Assembly: GCA_029887795.1 (NCBI GenBank)
Contig: JARXPE010000006.1
Location: 1-57,410 of the forward strand
Length of the DNA: 57,410 nucleotides
Source of the DNA: Thermoproteota archaeon
GTDB lineage: Archaea; Thermoproteota; Methanomethylicia; Methanomethylicales; Methanomethylicaceae
Direction: 5' to 3'
The position numbers were made by a program, and so were the translations under genes. Shown piece after piece: positions 1-9,988 of this stretch (its first letter is position 1; each line of letters starts with the position of its first letter). Under the pieces are notes generated by a model. The model was not told the DNA's origin, made no database searches, and saw only the letters and a list, made by a program, of their open reading frames with translations.

Positions 1-1
1 A

Positions 2-3000
2 TTCAATAGGAGTCAACCCGTTCAATTATCCATCTACATTCCCTCTGACCTTTCAACAGGAGAGTATCAGCTCGTGGTTGTTGTAGAAGACCAGAGGCAA
101 AGCATATCCGCATACTGCCCTATCAATGTGAATGGTCTGGAATACGAGACTGAGATTACTTCAACGTCCGTGAATGCTGGCGAAAAAATCGAACTGTTAA
201 TCAAAAATAAGGGCGGCGTAAATGCTAAATTCACCATAGACGCCAGCATAGGCGGTACCCAATGGCCTGGCTCCATAGAGCTGACCAAGGGTGCTAGTGG
301 CACCTTATACATCCCGGTTCCCATCTCGTTGGAAACAGGTGTACACTACTTGAATCTAAAGTTTAGTAACAACATAACGAGCGAAGTCAGATCTCTGAGA
401 TATTCCCTCAATGTGGTTGGCATGAAATTGGAAGCTTCGCTAGTAGAAAAGAACATCAATGCAGGTCAATACTTGGAGATTAGCATCAAGAATGTCGGCG
501 GGACTGACCTTAACATGGACGTTACTGGCTATCTTATATCTTCAGATGGAAGGAAGTTCGATCTACCTGCCACCAACTTCGCACTCGAGAAGGGCAAAAC
601 AGGAACGCTTAAGATGAAAGTTCCTGAGAGTGTACCAACTGGCACATATAGGCTCTATATTAACTTTGCCGACAAAAATACCGGAAAAACAACCACATTC
701 CAAGATGAAGTGCAAATAGCTGGATTTTCAATAGCGGTCCAACTAGAGCAGTACACCTTCAAGGCTGGAGACATCGTGAACTTTACAATCGTTAACACAG
801 GAGGGACAAAGGTCGTGGCAGATATCACGGTTTCCATAGACGGAACCAGCTCATCGCAGCAGGGGACAATCGATGTGGGAAGCTCTAAGGAATTCGGGTT
901 CAAATTGCCCGATACCATGGAGACCCGAGCATACACTCTAACAATTAGTGTTAAAGATTCAATATCTGGGAACACGGAAGACTTCAGCTTTGAAGTGACA
1001 ATAAGTGGCCTAGCCTTCGAATTAGAACTTGCAAAAACTTCTTACGCTACAGGCGAAACTGTTGATTTAGTTTTGGAAAATAGTGGAGCGTCCCCAGCCA
1101 GCTGCTCTTATCAAGCTAAGCTGACCGACAGCAAAATTATTTTCGCAGAAAACTCCGGCTCTGCTAACTTGAGTCCTGGCGAGAAACTTACAATCCCTAT
1201 ACAAATTCCAGACTATCTGAAATCCGGAAACTACAGGATAAAACTGGTCATTAATGAGACCACCGTGAACCAAATTTATATCCTTGAGAGATCCTTGTCG
1301 ATAAAGGGAACTGATGCTAAAATTACTTTGGAACCCAATAAGTCAGCGTACTTTAATGACGAGCCAATAATCATCGCAGTACCCTTATCTGAGCAGCTGA
1401 AAGGGGAACTCATACTGCGGGTATTGGGACACGGTAAGGGCGGGGTAGAAAAATACTACAGTTTGGTTGATATTCAATCGATCGGGATAGAAGAGGAATA
1501 CGTGTGGATCTCTGCCCCCGGTGTTATAGCCCGGTACTCAGAAATCACTGGTGAAGTGGAGTTTTTCCCTCTGCCTAAATCAGAGCAGCAGCACGAACAT
1601 TTTGGCAAGAGTTTGATTTCTGTTGGGCCTGATTACGTTTGGGTAAACAGAGGGGCGGAGCTACTAAGGTTCGACAAGTCGGCCAAATCCTGGCTCGTAT
1701 ACAACAGCGAAAACACCAACGAGACTCTTCCACAGCAATTCGGTGAAATAAGATCGCTGATCTCAGATCAAAATGCGGTTTATTTACTAATAACAGATTT
1801 CATGGAATATAAGATTGCGATATACGATATTAGTAGTAATAAATGGACGACATATAATGCCAGGCAGATAAGCCAAGACGTGTTTGAGATAAAAGATATC
1901 GCTATTAATGGCTCTGATTTGTGGGCTGTAGTAGACATAGGGTTGGCGAAGTTTGATGGAACCTCTTGGGAGATTTTGAACGCTCCTTTAAATAATGTAA
2001 ATAAACTGGCTATATCGGGCGGAGTCATGTGGATTTCATCTTCTAATAAATTGGCAAGACTAGACGGCGGCACTTGGTATCCAATAGACCCTCCACCAAA
2101 CGTAAATATAATTTCAATCTTTATCGATGGATCGTCCTTGTGGGCGATCTTTGATAATAATGCAGTTGGTAAGTACGACAACGGGTGGAGTATTTATACT
2201 CAATCCTCTGCATACCCGTATAACATCATATCCAAGGCTTTTCAGGTCTGCCCAAGTCAAAACAAGATATGGTTCGCGTTACGCGGTACTGGATTTGCAA
2301 GCCTTGACAGGACATCATCATCACTTGAACAGCACTCCTATGGCCCATCCGGATCTGCCATAGAGCATGTAGTTTCGGATGGACAATTAGTTTTCGTCGT
2401 TTCGAGGAACAGTAGCTGGGGATATTGCTTGGATCGCTTTGAGATAAGTAGTCAGACTTGGGAGAGGATCTCAGAGATTAACTTTACAAACTCAATGGTC
2501 CTTTTTGATGATAAAGTCCTCTTGGGCGAACCGGGCGAACCTTGGAACAATCGTCCTGGGAGAATTGTTTCGTATGACCTTCAAACGAGCGAGATAACAC
2601 ACTACGAGACAGGCTCTGGAACCATAATACTTGATGCAAAAGATGGATATGTCTGGATCAGCAATTCGAGCGGAACATACAGGTCCCAATCTTTAGAGTC
2701 GTGGGAGAAGATGTTTGATGATGTTTTCAAAGCCATAGTTCAATCTGACGAAGGGATATGGGCAATGAAGTCCTTTGATGATAAACTATACTTCTATAAT
2801 GCATCAACCGGACAATGGGGAACTCTTACTACTGATGACGGGCTACTTCCTGGCACTATAAGTTCAATAGCACTCTTCGAGGATGCATTATGGATCTCCT
2901 ACGGCAGCAATAAAACTACAAGGCTTGAGACATCCACAGGAGTTGTGACCCACTTCGACCCATCTAACTCCTCAATATCAAATTACGTGGATAGGCTCGT

Positions 3001-6000
3001 TTCGGCTGGAGAAAACCTCTGGTTTATTCATAGTATGGGAGGGGGGATCGCCTATTACAACTCAACAGGGTGGGGTAGCTACTCTGAGAGTGTAATAAGT
3101 AATGCTGTCAATGACATTTATTACAAAAATGGTGTTTATTGGTTTGGAACTGAAAATGGGCTTATAGAAATTGGAGAAGGAATAAAAACACTCCAAACAC
3201 TTAAGAAGACTTTTGATACATCGCCGACTCCCTTCCAGCTCGATCCCATCCGTGACAAGGGTACATATTACCTGATGGCGGTTCTGAAGAACAACTTCGA
3301 CCAAGTTTTAGAGGAGAAAAGTACAACTCTCCAGGTATATGAAAGGGCTACCAAATTATCCATCCAAACAGAAAGAGATTACTACAAGGAGAATGAGAAC
3401 TTCATTGTAAAAATAATAGTGGAAAATAATGCACCCATAAGACTTGAGGACAACCTTAAGGTTGCCATAGGTTCAGTTGAACTACCTAAGGTTCCAATAT
3501 CCATATCGCCTGGTGAATCATATGTCCAAACACTAAATCTCGCACTTAACTCGACAACGAAAATCTCTGCGGAAGTTACTGGGTCGTCGGCAACAAAGAC
3601 TGTTAATATCGTAAAGCCGACTGCCGACGTGTCAATTGATGCGCCAACCTCAGTCGGCAGGGCCCCGTTCAACGTATCGGTCTTCATAAACAATACCTCA
3701 CCAATACCGATTTCCATCGAATTGCGGCTTAATGAAACTCGTAAACAGATGCTCCTCCAAATTGGCGAGTCTGTCACAGTCTCTGAGCAGTTCCAGATTG
3801 TTGAGAATTCTACAATAGATGTGGAAATATCAGGAGATGTTTCCTACAAGAAATCGGTATTAGTTGAATACGTAGAGCGTTGTAAAGTATCCTTTAATAC
3901 TAATGAACCGTACAGAGAGGGCTCGGTAATGTTTAACTACACTGCAGAAAACATTGGAAAAATAGATACGCAGTTTGAGGTCACCACAAGGATCGGCGAT
4001 CAAGTTAAAAACATTTCGATCTCTCTATCTCCTGGAGGTTCAAAGGAAGGATACGTGATCTTCGATCTACCGCCCGGTAAATACAAGTTTGAGTACAGTT
4101 ACTATATGGGCAATGGATCCATAGACTTCATGGTTTACAAAGCTGTTAATCTCAATCTCACCTCGAGTGTTGAGGCTAAATATGGAAAATTAGAGCTTGA
4201 TATATCGTTGGAAAACTTAGTCCCCTTCACGTTCACAGGTAACTTAACTTGGGATGCAGGTTTTCTCAAGAAAACTGAGGAGATCTCACTGAACCCCATG
4301 GGTAGCACTGAATTAAAGTTCTCAGAAGCCCTGCCGGACATAGTTGCTGGCGACTACACACTCAATATATCTATAATCTCGAATGGTGCCACAGTAAAAA
4401 CGCTCTCAAAAATCTTCAATGTTGCACCACCAAAGTTCGAAGTCTATCTTTACCCCCTCAAGCCCAGCTACACGGTTGGAGAAGAACTCTGCGCCGTCTT
4501 GAATGTAACAAATATCGGGGCAATAAATGGTAGCGTTAACATTGAATGCGAGATACCTGGCGAGTACAAGAGCTCTCAAAAAATCACGTTGGCACCAATG
4601 GAGAGTCAAAACGTCACCTTCAATATAATTCTGCCCGACGACCTAATCGATGGCTTTATGAAGCTAATTTACCGTTACGAGGGCAAGGAGTATGAACATG
4701 TCTTCCGATATATAGGTTACTTGGTCTCTGTTGACGTGGCAACTGACAAACAGTTCTACAATGAGGGAGAGAAAGCAACTCTCACTTTCACGATAAAGAA
4801 CCTCAATGAGTTAAATATACAGAATATGTCTTTGGTCGTGAAGTTCGGGGACTATGAGAACACTACCTACACTTCCCTCCCACCCAAAGGCTCGACAAGC
4901 TTGTCGTTGACCGACGTGCCAGTCTCCAATTCAGGTAGAAAGCTATTCTACTCGGTATATTTGGTAAAACATTCCGGTAGGTCGTTAGTCATAGATTCGC
5001 TATACTTGCCTATAATTAAAGATGTGGTTCAAGTATGGAGCGACAAACAGGTTTACAACATCGGCGATACTATTAGATTCTATGTAAACAGCTCTGCCAC
5101 TGGTACTTTTAAATACACAGTGTTCGACACTGTCGACACTTTGAACATAACCTCGCCCAATTCTGTTTACCAGATAGATCTGACCGCACCTGAGCTACCT
5201 GCCGGAACCTACAGTTTTGACTATTCTCTATCAAATGCTGTTGCTGACTCCTACAAGTTCGATCTTAATGGATATCGCACAAAGATCGTTAAAGTCTCTT
5301 TCGACAAAAGCTCATACATTCCTGGCGAGACGATATCAGGCAATGTGACGGTTTGGTCAAACCTCGATATGACCGCAAACTTCACCGCCTCTCTATTGCC
5401 TCCAGTTGGCAAAATTATCCTCGACTGGGATGTAAAAGATATTGACCTCAAAGCAGGTGAGAATTTAATTGGCTTCAAACTTAATCTGACTCAGTCATCA
5501 TCGCCTGGGGACTATGCAGTCGAGTTATCAATAGCAAAAGGTGGTTACACACTATCCTACGGGACCAGATATGTTTCGGTTGAGGGTTCGGTGATAAACT
5601 CCATCAAAACTGATCGTAAGTCTTACAAGCAGGATGAAACCGCATTACTAACGGTAGTTCTGTATAGCGGCACTCAGTCCGTTTTAAAGATTAAATCCGG
5701 GTCCAAGCTGATTGCTGAGAGTGTGATAGATTCTGTAGGATTGTTAACTAAGGAATTTTCAATTCCCGTTAAGGAAATGACGACAACTTCAGTTGAGGCA
5801 TCCTTAATAACTCCGTATTCAGTGAGCTCCAAGCAAACTATCTTTGGAATAATAAACTCTCCCCCCAAGGCGATTGCTGGTCCTGACAAAACCGCAGAGG
5901 TCCATTCAGAAATAACCTTCGATGGAAGCAAATCCTACGATCCTGGCGACGATCCTCTTACTTATGCATGGGAATTCGGGGATGGAAACAAAGCCTCAGG

Positions 6001-7579
6001 TCCTATTGTTAAGCATGTTTATGACTCTGTGGGCAATTACACGGTTAAATTGATAGTGACAGACAGTAAAGGGGCTTATGACATTTCAACATTAAAGGTC
6101 AATGTCGTTGACACGACTCCACCAAAGATATCTTCAATTTCGCCCTCTGACGGATCAGTTATCTCGACTACAACACCCACCATAAGCGCTTCCTTCTCCG
6201 ACAATGTAGCAATAGACCCTTCAAAAGTTGTTGTGAGCTTAGACGATGTTGATGTTACTGCAGGCTCCAATGTGACACCTAACGGATTTGCTTACACACC
6301 GCCCTCACCTTTAGCTGGCGGGTTGCACAAAGTTCACGTGTCTATAATTGACTTATATGGCAACAAAGCCAGCTTGACTTGGTTCTTCACAGTATCGATA
6401 CCTGCTCCAGTCTCGCCGCCAGCCCCTGCACCCGCTCCAGAGCCGACTCCTACACCGCCGCCTCCCGTCGCCAACACTACCGCCTCCATTATCGTTTCAA
6501 TAGCTACCAACGCCTCACTAAAAGTTGATATCTCCTCTTTTGCTCCTAGATCTTCATTGGACTCTATCGAGATCACAGCGAATACATCAATACCGTCAGT
6601 CAAAATTGTCACTGAAGAATACACTAAAAACCCAACAACACTTTCACTTCCATCCAACGTAGTACCGATATCATTCTTAAAGATTGAGATCAATGCTCCT
6701 CCTGATTCTATTTCCCAGACTATAATAAGGTTTAGAGTTGCGATTAGTACTATAACAGCTCAAAACCTAGATCCAGAATCTGTGCAGTTATATAGGTTTA
6801 CGAATACTTGGAAGCCTTTGGCAACTTCAATGGTTCGATGTGATGCTGAGTATTGCTACTTTGAGGCACTGTCCTCTGGCTTCTCATACTTTGCGATTGC
6901 GGGTACCCCTATTTTGAGAGAATCAGTTCCGCCCACAATCCTTTCCATATATCCAGAGGATGGAGCGCTCCTTACAACCAAGAGGCCTGTTATAGTTATA
7001 ACATACTCTGACAATGTAGCCGTGGATACAAGCACAATAAGGTTCTTATTAGACAATGTAGATGTTACCTCATTGTCAGATGTGAACACAACCGCTTTGG
7101 TATTTACTCCAGCCTCGGACCTTTCCGAAGGTTCTCATTCAATGTACTTTGAGGTTAAGGACAAGTCTGGAAATAAAGCCTCAAAGTCAGTACAATTCAC
7201 AGTAATAGATAACACCCCGCCTGCAATATATTCGCCCCAACCTGCAAACGGATCCTTAGTTACAGAAGCAAATGTAACAATCAGTGCCTCGTTCCACGAC
7301 AATGTGGCTATAGATATGTCCTCTGTGGTTGTCATATTAGATGGAGTTGATGTAACATCAAGGGCACTGTTGACTCATAATGCCGTTACCTACTTAGCCA
7401 CACTGGAGGAGGGCTCCCACACGGTCTCATTGTCCGTTAAAGACACCTCAGGAAACCAAGCAACAGCGTCATGGTCATTCACAGTCAGACTACCCGTTGA
7501 TTATACAAATTATGTAGCCATTGTCATAATCGTCTTAATCTTAATTGTTGCTATTTACATGATAATGAGGAAAAAATAA
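2..7579 (+). CDS. Giant modular surface protein, C-terminal part (5' end outside window)
   Basis: The frame is open from the first bases, so the gene starts upstream; about 2,525 residues are visible and any signal peptide is missing. In order there are several CARDB/Ig-like beta modules of about 100 residues, a beta-propeller rich in WI/WA/WF motifs (about 1,430-3,180), more CARDB-like modules to about 5,850, a PKD domain (about 5,860-6,105, with the WEFGDG signature), an Ig-like module, a Pro/Ala linker (about 6,400-6,470), a PGF-pre-PGF-like domain (about 6,480-6,900) and two further Ig-like modules. It ends with one transmembrane helix (about 7,500-7,560) and a short basic tail, RKK. The architecture points to an extracellular adhesin, sensor or S-layer-associated protein anchored at its C terminus. 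Ligand and function are unknown. Confidence 0.85.
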   Translation, partial: FNRSQPVQLSIYIPSDLSTGEYQLVVVVEDQRQSISAYCPINVNGLEYETEITSTSVNAGEKIELLIKNKGGVNAKFTIDASIGGTQWPGSIELTKGASGTLYIPVPISLETGVHYLNLKFSNNITSEVRSLRYSLNVVGMKLEASLVEKNINAGQYLEISIKNVGGTDLNMDVTGYLISSDGRKFDLPATNFALEKGKTGTLKMKVPESVPTGTYRLYINFADKNTGKTTTFQDEVQIAGFSIAVQLEQYTFKAGDIVNFTIVNTGGTKVVADITVSIDGTSSSQQGTIDVGSSKEFGFKLPDTMETRAYTLTISVKDSISGNTEDFSFEVTISGLAFELELAKTSYATGETVDLVLENSGASPASCSYQAKLTDSKIIFAENSGSANLSPGEKLTIPIQIPDYLKSGNYRIKLVINETTVNQIYILERSLSIKGTDAKITLEPNKSAYFNDEPIIIAVPLSEQLKGELILRVLGHGKGGVEKYYSLVDIQSIGIEEEYVWISAPGVIARYSEITGEVEFFPLPKSEQQHEHFGKSLISVGPDYVWVNRGAELLRFDKSAKSWLVYNSENTNETLPQQFGEIRSLISDQNAVYLLITDFMEYKIAIYDISSNKWTTYNARQISQDVFEIKDIAINGSDLWAVVDIGLAKFDGTSWEILNAPLNNVNKLAISGGVMWISSSNKLARLDGGTWYPIDPPPNVNIISIFIDGSSLWAIFDNNAVGKYDNGWSIYTQSSAYPYNIISKAFQVCPSQNKIWFALRGTGFASLDRTSSSLEQHSYGPSGSAIEHVVSDGQLVFVVSRNSSWGYCLDRFEISSQTWERISEINFTNSMVLFDDKVLLGEPGEPWNNRPGRIVSYDLQTSEITHYETGSGTIILDAKDGYVWISNSSGTYRSQSLESWEKMFDDVFKAIVQSDEGIWAMKSFDDKLYFYNASTGQWGTLTTDDGLLPGTISSIALFEDALWISYGSNKTTRLETSTGVVTHFDPSNSSISNYVDRLVSAGENLWFIHSMGGGIAYYNSTGWGSYSESVISNAVNDIYYKNGVYWFGTENGLIEIGEGIKTLQTLKKTFDTSPTPFQLDPIRDKGTYYLMAVLKNNFDQVLEEKSTTLQVYERATKLSIQTERDYYKENENFIVKIIVENNAPIRLEDNLKVAIGSVELPKVPISISPGESYVQTLNLALNSTTKISAEVTGSSATKTVNIVKPTADVSIDAPTSVGRAPFNVSVFINNTSPIPISIELRLNETRKQMLLQIGESVTVSEQFQIVENSTIDVEISGDVSYKKSVLVEYVERCKVSFNTNEPYREGSVMFNYTAENIGKIDTQFEVTTRIGDQVKNISISLSPGGSKEGYVIFDLPPGKYKFEYSYYMGNGSIDFMVYKAVNLNLTSSVEAKYGKLELDISLENLVPFTFTGNLTWDAGFLKKTEEISLNPMGSTELKFSEALPDIVAGDYTLNISIISNGATVKTLSKIFNVAPPKFEVYLYPLKPSYTVGEELCAVLNVTNIGAINGSVNIECEIPGEYKSSQKITLAPMESQNVTFNIILPDDLIDGFMKLIYRYEGKEYEHVFRYIGYLVSVDVATDKQFYNEGEKATLTFTIKNLNELNIQNMSLVVKFGDYENTTYTSLPPKGSTSLSLTDVPVSNSGRKLFYSVYLVKHSGRSLVIDSLYLPIIKDVVQVWSDKQVYNIGDTIRFYVNSSATGTFKYTVFDTVDTLNITSPNSVYQIDLTAPELPAGTYSFDYSLSNAVADSYKFDLNGYRTKIVKVSFDKSSYIPGETISGNVTVWSNLDMTANFTASLLPPVGKIILDWDVKDIDLKAGENLIGFKLNLTQSSSPGDYAVELSIAKGGYTLSYGTRYVSVEGSVINSIKTDRKSYKQDETALLTVVLYSGTQSVLKIKSGSKLIAESVIDSVGLLTKEFSIPVKEMTTTSVEASLITPYSVSSKQTIFGIINSPPKAIAGPDKTAEVHSEITFDGSKSYDPGDDPLTYAWEFGDGNKASGPIVKHVYDSVGNYTVKLIVTDSKGAYDISTLKVNVVDTTPPKISSISPSDGSVISTTTPTISASFSDNVAIDPSKVVVSLDDVDVTAGSNVTPNGFAYTPPSPLAGGLHKVHVSIIDLYGNKASLTWFFTVSIPAPVSPPAPAPAPEPTPTPPPPVANTTASIIVSIATNASLKVDISSFAPRSSLDSIEITANTSIPSVKIVTEEYTKNPTTLSLPSNVVPISFLKIEINAPPDSISQTIIRFRVAISTITAQNLDPESVQLYRFTNTWKPLATSMVRCDAEYCYFEALSSGFSYFAIAGTPILRESVPPTILSIYPEDGALLTTKRPVIVITYSDNVAVDTSTIRFLLDNVDVTSLSDVNTTALVFTPASDLSEGSHSMYFEVKDKSGNKASKSVQFTVIDNTPPAIYSPQPANGSLVTEANVTISASFHDNVAIDMSSVVVILDGVDVTSRALLTHNAVTYLATLEEGSHTVSLSVKDTSGNQATASWSFTVRLPVDYTNYVAIVIIVLILIVAIYMIMRKK
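6110..7492 (+). repeat. Three copies of an Ig-like module within the giant surface protein
   Basis: Homologous modules of about 280 bases lie at about 6,110-6,395, 6,923-7,210 and 7,211-7,492. Each has a TPP or VPP opening, a DNVA(I/V)D segment, a D(D/N/G)VDVTS-like strand, an EGSH-like turn and a final GN(K/Q)A strand. Copies 1 and 2 are separated by the Pro-rich linker and the PGF-pre-PGF-like domain, while copies 2 and 3 are adjacent. This looks like internal duplication of a stalk domain. Confidence 0.75.
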
Positions 7580-7588
7580 ACCCCAATT

Positions 7589-7600
7589 ATTTTTTCTATT
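7589..7600 (+). terminator. T-rich tract after the giant surface gene
   Basis: A run of six T followed by a pyrimidine-rich stretch starts about ten bases after the stop codon. Archaeal transcription commonly terminates at such U-tracts without a hairpin. Confidence 0.35.
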
Positions 7601-7701
7601 CGTTCCGCATTAAAACTATGAGTAGCGTTTTGCAGAATGCTCAGCCTAAAAATAGGATTCTCAATCTTCTATAATTTTAATTAATCAAAAGATCATACTG
7701 A

Positions 7702-8211
7702 TCTTGGTTATCTGAAGTCTACTATACTGGAGATTTTGCCGTTAAGTACGAAGATGGCTATTTCTGGCGCTTGGGCAGAGTTGACGAAGTCCTTGAGGTT
7801 GCAGGTCACAGGATCGGCACAATAGAGTTAAAGGATACCCTAATTTCACATCCCGCAGTAGCAGAGTCGGCGGTAATAGGCAAAGCGGATCCTGTTAAGA
7901 TTCAAGTCACTGTGGCATTCGTTGTCCTTCGTCCAGGTTACTACCCCTCGCCACAGTTAAGAATCGAGCTCATCAACCACATAAGGGAAACAATAGGTCC
8001 GATCGCAGCGCCACAGACAATATACTATGTCAGTAAACTGCCTAAGACTAGGAGCGGAAAAATAATGCGGCGCATGATAGGGGCTGTCGTAGAAGAAAAG
8101 AGCATTGGGGACACCACAACGCTGGAAGATGAAACGAGTGTAGAAGAGGCAAAAAGGGCTTATGAGGAACTCAAAATTGAAATGGATCGGGGCATAGGTA
8201 TTGAGGCTTAG
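7702..8211 (+). pseudogene. C-terminal remnant of an AMP-forming acetyl-CoA synthetase
   Basis: The translation matches only the C-terminal part of Acs-type enzymes: YYTGDFA and EDGYFW, then GRVDEV, then AGHRIGT, and the terminal PKTRSGKIMRR motif with the acetylatable lysine. The recognisable frame begins directly after an in-frame stop (7,699-7,701), and no start codon precedes the YYTGD segment; the first usable start is a TTG at 7,771. The large N-terminal AMP-binding domain, about 450-500 residues, is absent. The tail after the lysine motif is longer than usual and Glu-rich. I read it as a truncated, non-functional remnant; a free-standing C-terminal domain is less likely. Confidence 0.7.
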
Positions 8212-8626
8212 CGGTCGCATGTTTATTGAAAGTGGTGTCGACCATGTAAAATACTGAGGCAGAATATTGGTTTGGCTCAAAATAGATTCGGATATTGTTT
8301 TTTAATACCAAATATTGAATATTGATAAAACCAATATAGCGTTTTGATTTTTAAGAACATAAACATAAAAGAAGCTGGGCGCTGGATTCTGAAGAGGATT
8401 CCTTTTCCTTTGAATCTTTCTTACTTAATATCAAATAGAAGACGTGCCGAGGCACAATGCTCTAACTGATGCGCAATCAGCTGCAAGAGTTTTTCAAAAA
8501 GCACATGAATGCTTTGTTGGTATTAAAGATCGCGCTTAATGATCTTGTCAGAATGAGCAGAACAATTCGGGCATCATGACTCAACATGAAAAAACATTTG
8601 GACCCATTTTAAATTGATCATAAAGC
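8212..8626. other. Gene-poor AT-rich stretch of about 415 bases
   Basis: No intact gene, tRNA or clear regulatory element was found. It follows the acetyl-CoA synthetase remnant and holds a second possible relic at 8,429-8,539, so the whole 7.6-8.6 kb block looks like decaying sequence. Confidence 0.5.
8429..8539 (+). pseudogene. Possible relic of a 3'-5' exonuclease-like coding sequence
   Basis: A 36-codon stretch between two stops reads with an HNALTDAQSAARVF segment, which resembles the HNAL-x-DA helix of DnaQ/RNase H-like exonucleases. There is no start codon and no upstream catalytic motif. The identification rests on one short segment and may be chance. Confidence 0.2.
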
Positions 8627-9901
8627 TCATTTTACCTGAACTTCTTTCATAAGTTTGAGATAGTCTCTTAAATGTCTTGTAACTAGGAAGTTCTTCCTAA
8701 CATGTTCCTTTGCCTTGATGCCCATACTTCTCCTAACCTTTGGGTTCTTTATTAAATAAAGGATTCTTTCGGCAGCCTCAGAGATTTTACTAACCAAAAA
8801 TCCAGTCTCACCGTCTATGATCTGATACTTTATGCCTCCGGTCTTACCACCGATCACTGGTTTTCCTTTCCACATCCCCTCCGTGACGGTCAATCCAAAA
8901 CCTTCTTTGATGCTCTTTTGAATTAAAATAGTGGAGCCTCGCTGTATTGCGTTTATTTCTCTGTGGGCGTCCGGAGGCAACATCAGAACATGAACATTTC
9001 TGTCACTGACTGCTTTTTTGAAGACTTCGTAATGGACTTTTTCCCCTTCGGGATCGTCAGTTGCCGACCCGCCGACCAAGACCAGCTGGAGAGAGACCCT
9101 ATATTTGAGCGTCCTAAATAGATCAAATGCGAAAGTGTTCTCGTCCAAGAGGCTCCTGAAGTCAAACGTGCTTATTCCTTTTTTTGCCAACTCGAATGCC
9201 TTTAAAACGCCCAAGGGATCTTTGAGCCTGTCAAACCTGGAGACTTGTGTTATTATGGGCATCTCTGGATCAAGATCATACTTTCTAAGAACTTTCTCAA
9301 CATAGCTTGCTGGCAAGTCAATGTTTTTCTCACTCAATGGGTCTATTGAAGGTGGGATTACACACTGTGGTCTTTGAAGATCTGGTCTTTTGTAATCAGG
9401 CAAATGGACCACAACAGCATCATACTTGGAAACAAACTTCGCGAGGAAATCCCAGACACCTCTGTTCGGCGAAGATATATCGATGTGGCACCGCCACACC
9501 CATTTTCCTCCTTTCCTGAACTGAATTAGCGCTGCTGGTTGCGGATCATGCACGAAAATAAAGTCCTTTGACAATTCTAAATGTTCTGCATTGCTCAAAT
9601 TTACCTCTAAATATTTATCCATCATCCCTTGGGTTATCTCGATGTCTGCACCATGCAAGGCATTATGAAAGCTCTTAGTTATATCAAAAAACTCTTTATC
9701 ACCAAGGATAGTCTTCCACTCTGTCTTTAATCCGACATCGTTCATCAATGGCACAAGTGATTTAAGAAGCTCTGCGACTCCCCCTCCGACGTAAGTGGAG
9801 TTAATATGCAATAACTCTCTATCTTTTAGGTCTTCTCCTAATCTTTTGACTTCTTCTACAGCTTCTTCTCCCACAATCGGAATGTATTCGTCGATTTTCA
9901 T
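8627..9901 (-). CDS. treT: Trehalose synthase (glycosyltransferring), TreT-like GT4 glycosyltransferase
   Basis: This 424-residue GT4 glycosyltransferase resembles archaeal TreT, which joins NDP-glucose and glucose to make trehalose. Motifs are the N-terminal NSTYVGGGVAE loop, SFHNALHG, FVHDPQP, WRCHIDIS, the donor-site SRFDRLKDP, and EGFGLTVTEGMWKGKPVIG containing the E-x7-E pair. The start is the ATG at 9,901, preceded by AAGGGA; an upstream GTG at 9,922 is less likely. There is an apparent insertion of about 25 residues (about 243-268) between the AFELAKK helix and the LVLVGG strand, where TreT proteins normally run straight on. A related GT4 acceptor specificity cannot be excluded. It is divergent from the next gene. 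Confidence 0.8.
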   Translation of the reverse strand: MKIDEYIPIVGEEAVEEVKRLGEDLKDRELLHINSTYVGGGVAELLKSLVPLMNDVGLKTEWKTILGDKEFFDITKSFHNALHGADIEITQGMMDKYLEVNLSNAEHLELSKDFIFVHDPQPAALIQFRKGGKWVWRCHIDISSPNRGVWDFLAKFVSKYDAVVVHLPDYKRPDLQRPQCVIPPSIDPLSEKNIDLPASYVEKVLRKYDLDPEMPIITQVSRFDRLKDPLGVLKAFELAKKGISTFDFRSLLDENTFAFDLFRTLKYRVSLQLVLVGGSATDDPEGEKVHYEVFKKAVSDRNVHVLMLPPDAHREINAIQRGSTILIQKSIKEGFGLTVTEGMWKGKPVIGGKTGGIKYQIIDGETGFLVSKISEAAERILYLIKNPKVRRSMGIKAKEHVRKNFLVTRHLRDYLKLMKEVQVK

Positions 9902-9950
9902 GAAAATCCCTTGTGATCGCACCTGAGGATAGTTAAATCAGATAAATGAG

Positions 9951-9963
9951 ATATAAATATAAA
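9951..9963 (+). promoter_or_regulatory. Putative TATA box of the 9,989 membrane gene
   Basis: The sequence atataaatataaa lies about 30 bases before the ATG, which would give a very short leader. The divergent treT start lies about 50 bases away on the other side, so the region probably serves both. Confidence 0.4.
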
Positions 9964-9988
9964 CCCCTTAACTTTGAAATGGATTTGT

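Noticed and set aside
6334-6693. Open frame of 119 codons on the minus strand
   Set aside because: It lies entirely inside the giant surface gene, and its Gly/Ala-rich product mirrors the Pro-rich linker on the other strand.
8264-8337. Pair of perfect 10-bp inverted repeats (atattggttt / aaaccaatat) 54 bases apart
   Set aside because: The arms are AT-rich and short, there are no flanking direct repeats or transposase fragments, and chance is likely in this region.
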